DNA from: JAJEBT01 sp965221485
GTDB taxonomy: Bacteria; Pseudomonadota; Alphaproteobacteria; MPNO01; UBA830
Direction of reading: 5' to 3'
Assembly (NCBI GenBank): GCA_965221485.1
Contig: OZ244893.1
Span: 992,001 to 1,056,000, forward strand
Length of the DNA: 64,000 nt
The notes under the pieces: model-generated
The model's input: the letters and a program-made list of their open reading frames with translations, nothing else
Told to the model about the DNA's origin: nothing
Database searches by the model: none
Part shown: positions 35,237 to 44,296 of the stretch, piece by piece
How positions within the stretch are numbered: the stretch's first letter is position 1
How the letters are laid out: the number at the start of each line of letters is the position of its first letter
Program-made: the position numbers and the translations under genes

Positions 35237-35717
35237 CTTCGTACTCCTGAACGGGCCTTTCTCGGACAAAATGGAGGCTGGTGAGTGTCATGACTGTCTC
35301 CTCTCTTTGATTGAGCGTATCATACTGGATACGCACAGCATTTTTTCCACCGGGTCCACGGGCAGGAGAGACTTCCACAACCGTTGCCAGGACCGTAAGG
35401 GTGTCCCCTGCCTCGACCGGCAAACGCCATCGCAGACTGTCGACACCCGGTGAGCCCATGCCACTCAGTCGAAGGGCACCGGTGCGTGCAAACAATCCGA
35501 ACGTAACGGCGGCGGTCTGGTATCCGGGAGCAATCAATGCCCCGAAACTTGTGGAGCGGGCTGCCTCCGGATCCGTATGGTAGGGCAGGGGAGCATACCG
35601 CTTTCCAAACTCGATGATCTCGGCTTCGTCCAGCCTGTGACAACCGGTCTGGTAAACCTGCCCCTCGCAAAAGTCTTCAAAATAAAGGGTCGCGGTTACT
35701 TTCAGCTGTTCGCTCAT
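35220..35717 (-). CDS. MaoC-like hotdog protein lacking the catalytic Asp
   Basis: A 165-residue hotdog-fold protein of the MaoC dehydratase family, with the typical edge FGALIAPGYQT (58-68). R-specific enoyl-CoA hydratases use an Asp and a His five residues apart; here the His is H47 (YAPLPYHTDPEAA) but the Asp position is Ala42. Hydratase activity may therefore be lost or replaced by binding or thioesterase function. The ATG overlaps the mfd stop (ATGA), and its end overlaps the start of the substrate-binding-protein gene, so the three are tightly coupled. Confidence 0.78.
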   Translation of the reverse strand: MSEQLKVTATLYFEDFCEGQVYQTGCHRLDEAEIIEFGKRYAPLPYHTDPEAARSTSFGALIAPGYQTAAVTFGLFARTGALRLSGMGSPGVDSLRWRLPVEAGDTLTVLATVVEVSPARGPGGKNAVRIQYDTLNQREETVMTLTSLHFVRERPVQEYEDVPNG

Positions 35718-38700
35718 GACGCAACGTCACCCTCCACCAGAAGACGCTCGAGAACAGCCGCCAGCTCCAGCGCGCCCTTCAGCCGATCACGTGGCCGCAA
35801 CCAGGACTGGCGAAACACAAGGCACTGATCCGGGCGAAGCCGCCATTCATCCCGCTTCGTTGCAATATAACCGACAAGCTTCCCGGCATTGGGAACCTCA
35901 TTGGCGCGAAAGGTCAATGTTGCGCCCTTGGGGCCTGCATCCAGCTTCTCGATGCCGAGACGGTGACAGCGACGCTTCAGGGAGACCAGCTGCAGGAGGT
36001 TTTCCACTTCGTCCGGGAGCTCTCCGAACCGGTCAATCATTTCAGCAGCGAAGGAATCGATTTCCCGGGAATCCTGGAGTGCGGCGATACGGCGGTAAAG
36101 GCCCATACGGAGCCCAAGATCGGCAACATAGTCCTCTGGTATCATCACGGGCACGCCCAGGTTGATGGCAGGCTCCCAGCGATCCTGATCTCCCGCCCGG
36201 ACACCTTTCGCCACAGCAACAGCCTCTTCCAGCATATGCTGGTACAGCTCCACGCCGACTTCCCTGACATGTCCGGATTGTTCCTCGCCCAACAGGTTCC
36301 CGGCGCCGCGGATATCCAGATCATGACTCGCCAGCGCGAAGCCAGCCCCCAGGGTATCGAGGGTCTGGATGACTTCCAGCCGTTTTCGTGCACCGTCTGT
36401 CAGTTTTCCTCTCGGCGGTAGCGTCAGGTAACAATAGGCCCGAAGCTTTGATCGGCCGATCCGGCCACGCAACTGGTAGAGTTGGGCCAGTCCGAATGAA
36501 TCCGCACGATGAATGATCATCGTATTGGCTGTTGGTATGTCGAGTCCCGATTCGACGATTTGCGTGGACAGAAGCAGGTCGGTCGAACCGTTGAAGAATT
36601 CTGCTGAAACCTGCTCCAGGTCCCGTGAACGCATTTGTCCATGGGCGACAGAAAACTTGATCTCGGGTGCCATTTCCCTGAGGTCCGCCGCGATTTCATC
36701 AAGGTCGGATATTCGGGGGCATACATAGAAAATCTGGCCTCCCCGAAATTTTTCTCTCATCAGGGCTTCGCGAATGACCACTGGATCATAGGGCATGACA
36801 AAGGTCCGAACGGCCAACCTGTCCTCCGGAGGAGTCCGGATGAGGCTCATATCCTTCACCCCTGCCAGTGCCATCTGAAAGGTTCGCGGAATCGGCGTAG
36901 CCGTCAGGGTGAGAACGTGAACTTCGGCTCTCAGCTGTTTGATTTTCTCCTTGTGAGCAACACCAAATCTCTGTTCCTCATCAATGACCAGAAGACCGAG
37001 GTTGGAGAATGTAACGGACTTTCCGAGAAGGGCGTGCGTCCCCACGACAATGTCAGTCTTCCCCTCCGCGACAGTCTTGCGCGTTTCCGCATTCTTGCTG
37101 GCGGATACCAGACGCGACATTTCCGCCACCCTGTAGGGCGTCCCGGAGAAGCGATCCCTGAAGGTTTCATAATGTTGCCGGCAGAGCAATGTTGTCGGAG
37201 CAACCACGGCGACCTGCAAACCCGACGTAACGGCAGAGAAAGCGGCCCTGAGAGCAACCTCGGTCTTGCCGAAGCCGACATCACCACAGATCAGACGATC
37301 CATGGGCCGGCCCACCTGAATATCCTCGAGTGTCTCCCTGATCGCCTCCTCCTGATCATCGGTTTCCGTATAGGGGAAGCCGTCGGAAAACTGCTGGAGC
37401 CGGTCGGGCAGTGCATTGATGACAGGAGCTTCTCGCAGCGTCCGCTCTGCCGCGACATCGATCAGTTGTCGCGCAATATCGCGCAGGCGATCCTTCATGC
37501 GTGCCTTGCGCATTTGCCATGCCGCACTGCCCAGTCGGTCAAGGCTGGCCGGCGTCTCCCCGGATCCGTAGCGCGAGAGCATATCGACATCCTCGACCGG
37601 AACATAAAGCCTGTTGTCGCCCGCATACAGAATTCGGAGGCAGTCATGGGGCGCCCCGGCTACGTCAAGCGTCACGAGACCTTCATATCGACCGATACCG
37701 TGATCGACATGTACGACCAGATCGCCATCGCTGATTTCGGAAATATCTGCAATGAAGTCCTCTGCCCGCTGCTTCTTTCGCTGAGGACGAACGATCCTTT
37801 CACCAAGAATGTCCTGCTCGGTAATCAGTGACAGTTCATTGGTCGTGAACCCATGCTCCAGCGGCAAAATAGCCAACCTGATTGACGACGAGGGAAGATC
37901 CTGCCCCTCGATCCAGTTGTCGACACGGGCAAGACCGCGCAGACCCTGGCCGCGCAACAATTGCTCCAGACGCGTTCGTGAGCCTTCCGAATATGCGGAA
38001 ATTACGACTTGTCGACCGCGTTCAATATCACTGCCTATGCGAGCCCGAAGAGGTTCGAACGGATCGACGGAGTCCGCCTTTTCCTCTGACGCGGCATGAA
38101 GCGCCTCACTTCGAAGAGAAGCAAAATTCATCATGCCCTGACCGCCCAGAGAGGTTGAGGTCTGATAAAGGGAGCTGGCAAGGCCAGATGGCGCCGAGAA
38201 CGGTGTGAACTGGACGACCCGGTGTGAGTCGAGTGCTCCTTCGAGTTCCCTTGAATCGAGATAAAGGTGATGGGCGGGCAGGGGCCGGTAGGGTGGAGGA
38301 GCCGTCTCCTCGGGATGCCTGTGCGCAGCAAGGTAAGACATCCTCGCGTCAAAGAACTCCCCGATCATATCGATGCGCGCATCAAGGAGAGTCTCGAACT
38401 CGTGATCAAGGGTGATTGATGCCTCCGGCAAATAATCGAGCAACGTCGACATCTCTTCATGGAACAGCGGGAGCCAGTGTTCCATCCCGATCTGTCTGCG
38501 GCCTTCACTGACGGCAACGTACAGAGGGTCGTCAGTGACGGATCCGAACTGTTCGCGATATCCGACGCGGAACCGTGCGACACTTTCGTCGTCAAGCCGA
38601 AGTTCACTGGCTGGCTTGAGTGCCAAACCTTCTATTGCGTTCCCGGTGCTCAACTGTGTAACCGGGTCGAAAACACGAATGGTTTCAAGCTCGTTTCCAA

Positions 38701-39265
38701 AAAGATCAAGCCGCGCCGGCAAGGGGTCGCCAGGGGGAAACACGTCCAGTATTCCTCCACGGAATGCATATTGACCCGGTTCACGCACAGCACTCACATG
38801 TTCGAAACCGTTGTGAAGAAAAAACCGGACGACCTCGTCCGGGTCAATCTCGGACCCGGAGGACAGGCAGAGGGTTGCGGCTTGAATAGCCTCGCGGGTG
38901 GGAACCCGTTGCAGTAACGCATTCACCGTTGTGATCACAACGGGCCTGGACCCGGATCTCTCTCCGACGGTTGCCAGCGCAGTGAGGGTGTCGATGCGCC
39001 TGGAGACGACTTCCCGATTGGGCGACACACGATCGTAAGGAAGACAATCCCAGGCCGGAAACTTGAGGATTGGCTGATCAGGAGAAAAGAATGTCAGCGA
39101 ATGTTCAAAAATGCGCATACGCGCATCGTCACGCGCCACATGGAGATGCACGCGTGACCCCTCGCCCGCTGCCAGCGTTCCGGCAACGGCCAGCGCGTCG
39201 TGCCCCTCCGGCACGTTACAAAGAAGGTGACGTCCTGTCCCCTGAAACAGTTCCTGTCCGCCCAT
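35714..39265 (-). CDS. mfd: Transcription-repair coupling factor Mfd
   Basis: 1183 residues, normal Mfd length. The N-terminal third is the UvrB-like part that binds UvrA. A CarD-like RNA-polymerase-binding domain near 495-570 contains VVHVDHGIGRYEGL. The RecG-like translocase follows with Walker A GDVGFGKTEVAL, DEEQRFG and TATPIPRTFQMAL, then the TRG motif region and a C-terminal D7 domain. Mfd removes RNA polymerase stalled at lesions and recruits excision repair. It follows sdhE by 7 bp, the usual alphaproteobacterial order. Downstream, a MaoC-like gene and a binding-protein gene are fused to the operon by overlaps, which is not the common context. Confidence 0.98.
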   Translation of the reverse strand: MGGQELFQGTGRHLLCNVPEGHDALAVAGTLAAGEGSRVHLHVARDDARMRIFEHSLTFFSPDQPILKFPAWDCLPYDRVSPNREVVSRRIDTLTALATVGERSGSRPVVITTVNALLQRVPTREAIQAATLCLSSGSEIDPDEVVRFFLHNGFEHVSAVREPGQYAFRGGILDVFPPGDPLPARLDLFGNELETIRVFDPVTQLSTGNAIEGLALKPASELRLDDESVARFRVGYREQFGSVTDDPLYVAVSEGRRQIGMEHWLPLFHEEMSTLLDYLPEASITLDHEFETLLDARIDMIGEFFDARMSYLAAHRHPEETAPPPYRPLPAHHLYLDSRELEGALDSHRVVQFTPFSAPSGLASSLYQTSTSLGGQGMMNFASLRSEALHAASEEKADSVDPFEPLRARIGSDIERGRQVVISAYSEGSRTRLEQLLRGQGLRGLARVDNWIEGQDLPSSSIRLAILPLEHGFTTNELSLITEQDILGERIVRPQRKKQRAEDFIADISEISDGDLVVHVDHGIGRYEGLVTLDVAGAPHDCLRILYAGDNRLYVPVEDVDMLSRYGSGETPASLDRLGSAAWQMRKARMKDRLRDIARQLIDVAAERTLREAPVINALPDRLQQFSDGFPYTETDDQEEAIRETLEDIQVGRPMDRLICGDVGFGKTEVALRAAFSAVTSGLQVAVVAPTTLLCRQHYETFRDRFSGTPYRVAEMSRLVSASKNAETRKTVAEGKTDIVVGTHALLGKSVTFSNLGLLVIDEEQRFGVAHKEKIKQLRAEVHVLTLTATPIPRTFQMALAGVKDMSLIRTPPEDRLAVRTFVMPYDPVVIREALMREKFRGGQIFYVCPRISDLDEIAADLREMAPEIKFSVAHGQMRSRDLEQVSAEFFNGSTDLLLSTQIVESGLDIPTANTMIIHRADSFGLAQLYQLRGRIGRSKLRAYCYLTLPPRGKLTDGARKRLEVIQTLDTLGAGFALASHDLDIRGAGNLLGEEQSGHVREVGVELYQHMLEEAVAVAKGVRAGDQDRWEPAINLGVPVMIPEDYVADLGLRMGLYRRIAALQDSREIDSFAAEMIDRFGELPDEVENLLQLVSLKRRCHRLGIEKLDAGPKGATLTFRANEVPNAGKLVGYIATKRDEWRLRPDQCLVFRQSWLRPRDRLKGALELAAVLERLLVEGDVAS

Positions 39266-39272
39266 TACTGGT

Positions 39273-39536
39273 TCAAAGAGACTTCCGGTACTCGATCATC
39301 ATCTGCAAGACAACGTTCCTGAGGGCAGGTGGCGGCGTCCTGATTTCGTTTACCCAACTGAGGAGGTCCTGATCATTCTGTTCAAGCAGCGTATCAAGCA
39401 TGGCGACCTGTTCGGCGTCAAGGCTGTTTGCAAACTTGGCGACAAATCCCCCGATCAACAGGTCGCTTTCCCGGGTCCCGCGCCGAAGTCCCCGGAAACC
39501 CACCTTTTTTCGTAATCTGTCCAGCCTATCCACCAT
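39273..39536 (-). CDS. sdhE: Succinate dehydrogenase assembly factor SdhE
   Basis: 87 residues, all-helical, with the SdhE signature RGTRESD (19-25), corresponding to the conserved RGxxExD that helps attach FAD to the SdhA flavoprotein. Length is typical. It is the first gene of the sdhE-mfd unit and is divergent from recG, whose start lies 65 bp away, so both promoters are in that short gap. Confidence 0.93.
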   Translation of the reverse strand: MVDRLDRLRKKVGFRGLRRGTRESDLLIGGFVAKFANSLDAEQVAMLDTLLEQNDQDLLSWVNEIRTPPPALRNVVLQMMIEYRKSL

Positions 39537-39601
39537 GACGTACGCCTCTGCAGACTGGTATAAATCCCTGATTCGATCCTGTCAGCAGATATCGCCTCGA
39601 A

Positions 39602-41683
39602 ATGCGACCCAAGACACTGCACCCGTTCTTTTCGCCTTTGACGGTCCTGCCCGGAGTCGGGCCAAAAACAGCTCAGCAGCTGGAGAAGTTGGCGGGCACC
39701 CGCGTCATTGATCTGTTGTGGCATTTCCCGACAGGCATCATTGATCGCAGCCACGCCCCTTCCATCGCCGAGGCCCGTCCTCTGGAAATCGCCACACTGA
39801 CAGTGACCATCGAACGTCATGTTCCCCCTCCATCTTCCCGACATCCCTACCGCATTGAATGCAGCGATGAGTCGGGGTCAATGGTGCTGATTTTTTTCAG
39901 CCCCCGTCGAGACTATCTGAAAACCATGTTTCCGGAAGGGGAGATCAGGGTTGTGAGTGGGACCATTCAGGAGTTCCGGAACCAGAAACAGATGACCCAC
40001 CCTGATCGGGTCGGTACCCTGGAGACTCTGAACCAGATCAGCACGGTGGAACCGGTCTACCGGCTCGTCGCGGGCCTCACGAACAGGGCTGTCTGCCGGC
40101 TCATCAAGCACGCCTTGTCACATGTTTCGGATCTCCCCGAGTGGCTGGATTCATCGACACGGGACGATCAGGGCTGGACCTCTTTCCGGCAATCGCTTGC
40201 AAAGATCCACGCGCCCGAAGATCCTGACGATGTGCTTCCGGCGGCGCAGGCGCGGGCCAGGCTCGCATATGACGAGCTGTTGGCACATGAACTGGCGCTG
40301 CAAATCATTCGCCAGAGGGAAAGGACCCAGCCCGGCCGCCCGATCGCCTATACAGGCGTGTTGAGAGATCCTCTCATTGCGAGACTCCCGTTTCATCTGA
40401 CATCGTCTCAACAGCATGCAATCACAGAGATATCAGGAGACATGGCATCTGATAAACGCATGTTCAGAATGCTTCAGGGAGATGTAGGAAGTGGCAAGAC
40501 CGTAGTCGCCCTGGTCGCGCTCCTGTCTGCGGTTGAAGCCGGGTATCAGGCAACCCTCATGGCTCCGACCGAATTGCTGGCCCGTCAGCACCTTGAAACG
40601 GCGCGAGAATTGCTGGAAGGGACAGACACACGCATCGCACTGATCACCGGAGGGGAAACAGGAACACGTCGATCGCAAATCCTGACGGAACTGGCAGATG
40701 GCGATATCGATATCGCGATCGGAACCCATGCAATGTTTCAGGCAGGTGTCACGTTCAGGGATCTGGCCCTCTGCATCATTGATGAACAGCATCGGTTTGG
40801 TGTTCGTCAACGGCTCTCCCTGACGGCCAAGGGCGCGTCTCCCGATGTGCTTTTCATGACAGCGACACCCATCCCGAGGAGTCTCATGATGGCCATGTAT
40901 GGTGACATGGCCGAATCCCGGTTGACGGACAGGCCGCCCGGGCGCGGTCCGGTAGAAACCAGAGCACTCCCGATTTCGCGGTCAGCGGATGTCGTCGATC
41001 GTCTGGTGTCAGCCATCGCGCAGGGTGCCAGGGCCTTCTGGCTTTGTCCCATGATTGACGCAGGAGAGGCATCAGATCTCGCAGCAGCCAAACAACGGCA
41101 TGCCAGTCTCTCAGGTCGGATCGGCGACCGTGTGGGCCTACTGCACGGACAGTTGCCCGCCGCCGAGAAAGCGAGCGTCATACAAAAATTTTCAGAGGGA
41201 ACACTGGATGTCCTCGTCGCGACCACAGTCATTGAAGTGGGGGTAGACATTCCGGCCGCTTCGATCATGGTGATTGAACACGCGGAGCGCTTTGGTCTGG
41301 CGCAACTTCATCAGTTGCGCGGTCGCGTAGGCCGAGGAGACCAGACATCCTACTGCCTGCTCCTGTATGAGCCCCCGCTGAGCGACATGGCCCGACAACG
41401 TCTGCGCGCTGTTCGCGACATCCAGGACGGCTTTGTGATTGCCGAAGAGGACCTGAAGCTGCGGGGTTCCGGCGAACGGATGGGTATTCTGCAAAGCGGC
41501 CAGACACGTTTCAGGCTCGCGGACCTGGTCCAGCATTCAGAACTGCTGGAAGCGGCGCGTGAGGAGGCCCGGCAAATACTCCGGCAGGATCCGCAGCTGG
41601 AACAGCCTCGAAACAATCCCCATCGTCTCTTGCTCGGTCTCTTCGAGAGAGATGCTGATGTGGAAGCTGCCCTTAAAGTCTGA
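39602..41683 (+). CDS. recG: ATP-dependent DNA helicase RecG
   Basis: 693 residues. An N-terminal wedge domain starts with a helix-hairpin-helix-like LPGVGPKTAQQLEKL, followed by helicase motifs I (GDVGSGKTVVAL), II (DEQHRFG), III (MTATPIPRSL) and VI (QLHQLRGRVGRG). RecG regresses stalled replication forks and branch-migrates junctions. Its location 20 kb from the proposed dif site is compatible with its known role in limiting over-replication near the terminus, but no causal link is claimed. The ribosome site before the ATG is weak. Confidence 0.97.
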   Translation: MRPKTLHPFFSPLTVLPGVGPKTAQQLEKLAGTRVIDLLWHFPTGIIDRSHAPSIAEARPLEIATLTVTIERHVPPPSSRHPYRIECSDESGSMVLIFFSPRRDYLKTMFPEGEIRVVSGTIQEFRNQKQMTHPDRVGTLETLNQISTVEPVYRLVAGLTNRAVCRLIKHALSHVSDLPEWLDSSTRDDQGWTSFRQSLAKIHAPEDPDDVLPAAQARARLAYDELLAHELALQIIRQRERTQPGRPIAYTGVLRDPLIARLPFHLTSSQQHAITEISGDMASDKRMFRMLQGDVGSGKTVVALVALLSAVEAGYQATLMAPTELLARQHLETARELLEGTDTRIALITGGETGTRRSQILTELADGDIDIAIGTHAMFQAGVTFRDLALCIIDEQHRFGVRQRLSLTAKGASPDVLFMTATPIPRSLMMAMYGDMAESRLTDRPPGRGPVETRALPISRSADVVDRLVSAIAQGARAFWLCPMIDAGEASDLAAAKQRHASLSGRIGDRVGLLHGQLPAAEKASVIQKFSEGTLDVLVATTVIEVGVDIPAASIMVIEHAERFGLAQLHQLRGRVGRGDQTSYCLLLYEPPLSDMARQRLRAVRDIQDGFVIAEEDLKLRGSGERMGILQSGQTRFRLADLVQHSELLEAAREEARQILRQDPQLEQPRNNPHRLLLGLFERDADVEAALKV

Positions 41684-41806
41684 TATGGCAAAACTGACAT
41701 GAAACGGGCCATGGGACTTCTGCCACGGATTGGTTACTGACCCTGGCGAACGATGTGCAGGACAGCAAAGCCGGTGGAACCTGAAATCACTCGTGGATCC
41801 GGGTGA

Positions 41807-42583
41807 TCATCCTGGCGTAACGGGGTCTCGTTGGTCTGATTTTTCAAGCGGTATGGTTGGCCGATCGCGTTGTGAAGGCCCCACATGCTTTATGGCCTGA
41901 ACCTCGGACGGGCGCCGATCCGGTGGGGTTACGATACCCCCGGAAACCACCATCTTGATTCCTTCTTCGACCGTCATGTCCAGTACGATCAGTTCTCTGA
42001 CGGGCAGGAACAACAGGTAACCGGACGTCGGATTCGGTGTTGTCGGCAGGAAAACATTCACAACTTCGTCCGCCGTCAGGTTCTGGACCTCTCCCTGGGT
42101 CTGGCCGGTGATGAAACCAAGGGCCCACGAACCCCGTCTCGGATACTCGAAGAGAACAACCTGACGAAAGGCGTTGGACTGCTGCTGCAGGATTGTTTCA
42201 ACGATCTGCTTGATGGCGCCATACAAACTCCTGATGACCGGCATGCGTCCAAGCGAGTATTCAATGATGCGATTCCACAGGCGCCCTACAAGGCCAGCCG
42301 TCATCCAGCCAATGAAGGTGAGAAAAAGAACCACAATAATGACACCCAGTCCGGGTATGCCAAAAGGAAGGTAAGTCTCCGGGTTGTAGGTTGATGGCAG
42401 CAGCGGCGTAACTTTGGAATCAACCCATCTGATCAAAAGCCAACTGATATAAAACGTTATGAAAATAGGAGCCGTAACCAGGATCCCGGCGAAAAAATAT
42501 CCGCGCAGATTGCGCACCATGCGTCCTTTTCTCCTTGGTTCGGGGTGGCGCCCCGAAGTTTCTGACTTCTGTCCGTCACTCAT
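41807..42583 (-). CDS. DUF502 membrane protein
   Basis: 258 residues with two membrane helices (about 25-47 and 73-97) and a conserved soluble part containing RMPVIRSLYGAIKQIVETI and VVLFEYPRRGSWALGFITG, both typical of DUF502. The biochemical role of the family is unknown. It is convergent with recG, a neighbour seen in many alphaproteobacteria. Confidence 0.88.
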   Translation of the reverse strand: MSDGQKSETSGRHPEPRRKGRMVRNLRGYFFAGILVTAPIFITFYISWLLIRWVDSKVTPLLPSTYNPETYLPFGIPGLGVIIVVLFLTFIGWMTAGLVGRLWNRIIEYSLGRMPVIRSLYGAIKQIVETILQQQSNAFRQVVLFEYPRRGSWALGFITGQTQGEVQNLTADEVVNVFLPTTPNPTSGYLLFLPVRELIVLDMTVEEGIKMVVSGGIVTPPDRRPSEVQAIKHVGPSQRDRPTIPLEKSDQRDPVTPG

Positions 42584-43306
42584 GGCTGTGCCACTCTCTC
42601 AAAGGGGGTATCGATGCCATCCCGTTCCTCGCTCCATGGCGGGACGGGACCTTGTCAGGCCTCTGGCCCGTGTCAACCGCGGGCTCACCCGGATCCAGTG
42701 AACAGCGGGTTGGCACCAATTGATCCGGAAAGCGATACAACTTCGATGCGGCCACAAAATTGCCAATCAGGGATATGGCAGCCTAATCCCGCAACACCCT
42801 GTGCATGTCCACGCAGGCGCAGACCGGATATATGCGATCAGGTCCGTGACATCCGCAATCTGTCGCAGATTTCTGCACCTGATTGATCAAATTCCAAAAG
42901 GCACAGGCAACCTTGTGCAAACGCCGAATCTCAAGCCACAAACTATCACGCCCTACCTGAATCAGGCAATAGCGAAAGAAGCTCCCGGGAGCCTTTCAGA
43001 ATGATCCTTCCGGCGCCAGGCCCATCCGCGCAGGCAGTCACCAGTTGCTCCTTTTCTGCGCGCTTGCGGATGCTCGGGGATCTTGCGGACCCCACGGGAA
43101 GATGGCACTCCGGGGCATGTCAGTGAAGCTGGTCTGAGGGCGGAGCGCCAGACCCGGCCTTCCAACGTGTGGACCTGCATGCTGGTGACGGTCCCGCAAG
43201 CATCCATTGAACCAGTTTTCGACTTCTGGTTCTCCGGAAGTGACAGTCGGGGTCCGACGCCCGTGACCCGTCAGATTCGATCCTCATGCATACCCGTTGC
43301 CGGTCA
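42584..43306. other. Intergenic region, no gene recognised
   Basis: About 720 bp upstream of the DUF502 gene and after egtD, both leftward. Only short frames without ribosome sites are present. The DUF502 promoter should lie near its left end. No RNA gene was recognised. Confidence 0.4.
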
Positions 43307-44296
43307 TCAGGCGGGTATCTCGTTGACGACCAGATAATGGATGCTGAACAGATTTTTGTTATCAGTCCAGACGGCCTCCGATCGGAAGCCTGCTTCCCGA
43401 CAAACATTCTGGAACTCTCCTATCGTAAACTTGTAGGAGTTTTCTGTATGAATATGTTCACCTTCCTCAAACGTGAAACTCCGATTCCCTACCGTTACGG
43501 TCTGTCGACGCGTGCTGGTCAGGCGCATCTCTATCTTTCCGCTCTCCGGGAGGTACGGTGCTTCATGATCAAAGGCGTGCACATTGAAATCGCCCTCGAG
43601 CTCGTCATTGATTCTGGTCAGAAGGTTGAGGTTGAAAGCAGCTGTCACACCTTCGGAATCGTTGTAGGCCGCATGAAGAACATCGGGATCTTTCTTGAGG
43701 TCGGCACCGATCAGCAGTCCGCCCCCGGTTCCCAGCATCACCGCGACCTGACGCAGCAGTCTTACAGCGTCTCCCGGAACAAAATTGCCGATTGTCGATC
43801 CGGGAAAAAAGGCGACACGGCGAATATCTGGACTGTCGGCCGGTATCTCGAAGGGTTGCGTAAAGTCCGCACAGATTGCAACCACCTTCAGATGCGGATA
43901 ACTGGCCGCCAGGGCAGACGTACTCTGCAACAGGAATTCGCGAGAGATGTCGACCGCGGTGTACTGGACAAGATCAGGCAGGGCATCCAGGATCTTTCGA
44001 ATCTTCCGGCTGGCTCCGCTTCCCAGTTCAATCAGATTGGTGCGGGATCCGATCAGAGTGGAAATCTCTCCCATATGCTCGTCAAGGAGCCCCATCTCGG
44101 TTTTGGTGGGATAATATTCGTCAAGCTCGCAGATCTGCTCGAAAAGTCTTGACCCACGCTCGTCGTAAAAGAATTTGCACGGCAATCTCTTTGGCCGGCT
44201 GGAAAGGCCGACAAGGACAGCGGCAGCGAAGTCCTCTACCTCAGGTTCCAGATCGTAGAAAAGGGGTGCCGGGTCACCGTCTCCGGGATTATCCAT
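43307..44296 (-). CDS. egtD: L-histidine N-alpha-methyltransferase EgtD
   Basis: 329 residues, full EgtD length. SAM-binding LIELGSGASRKI lies at 88-99. Histidine-binding residues known from the mycobacterial enzyme are conserved: Y44 in CKFFYDERGS, N171 in FFPGSTIGNF, and the Glu-x-Ser pair E285/S287 (HTENSYKF). It should make hercynine, the first intermediate of ergothioneine. EgtB, normally adjacent, is absent from the window. The start overlaps the end of the upstream MFS gene by 8 bp, indicating co-translation with a transporter. Confidence 0.93.
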   Translation of the reverse strand: MDNPGDGDPAPLFYDLEPEVEDFAAAVLVGLSSRPKRLPCKFFYDERGSRLFEQICELDEYYPTKTEMGLLDEHMGEISTLIGSRTNLIELGSGASRKIRKILDALPDLVQYTAVDISREFLLQSTSALAASYPHLKVVAICADFTQPFEIPADSPDIRRVAFFPGSTIGNFVPGDAVRLLRQVAVMLGTGGGLLIGADLKKDPDVLHAAYNDSEGVTAAFNLNLLTRINDELEGDFNVHAFDHEAPYLPESGKIEMRLTSTRRQTVTVGNRSFTFEEGEHIHTENSYKFTIGEFQNVCREAGFRSEAVWTDNKNLFSIHYLVVNEIPA

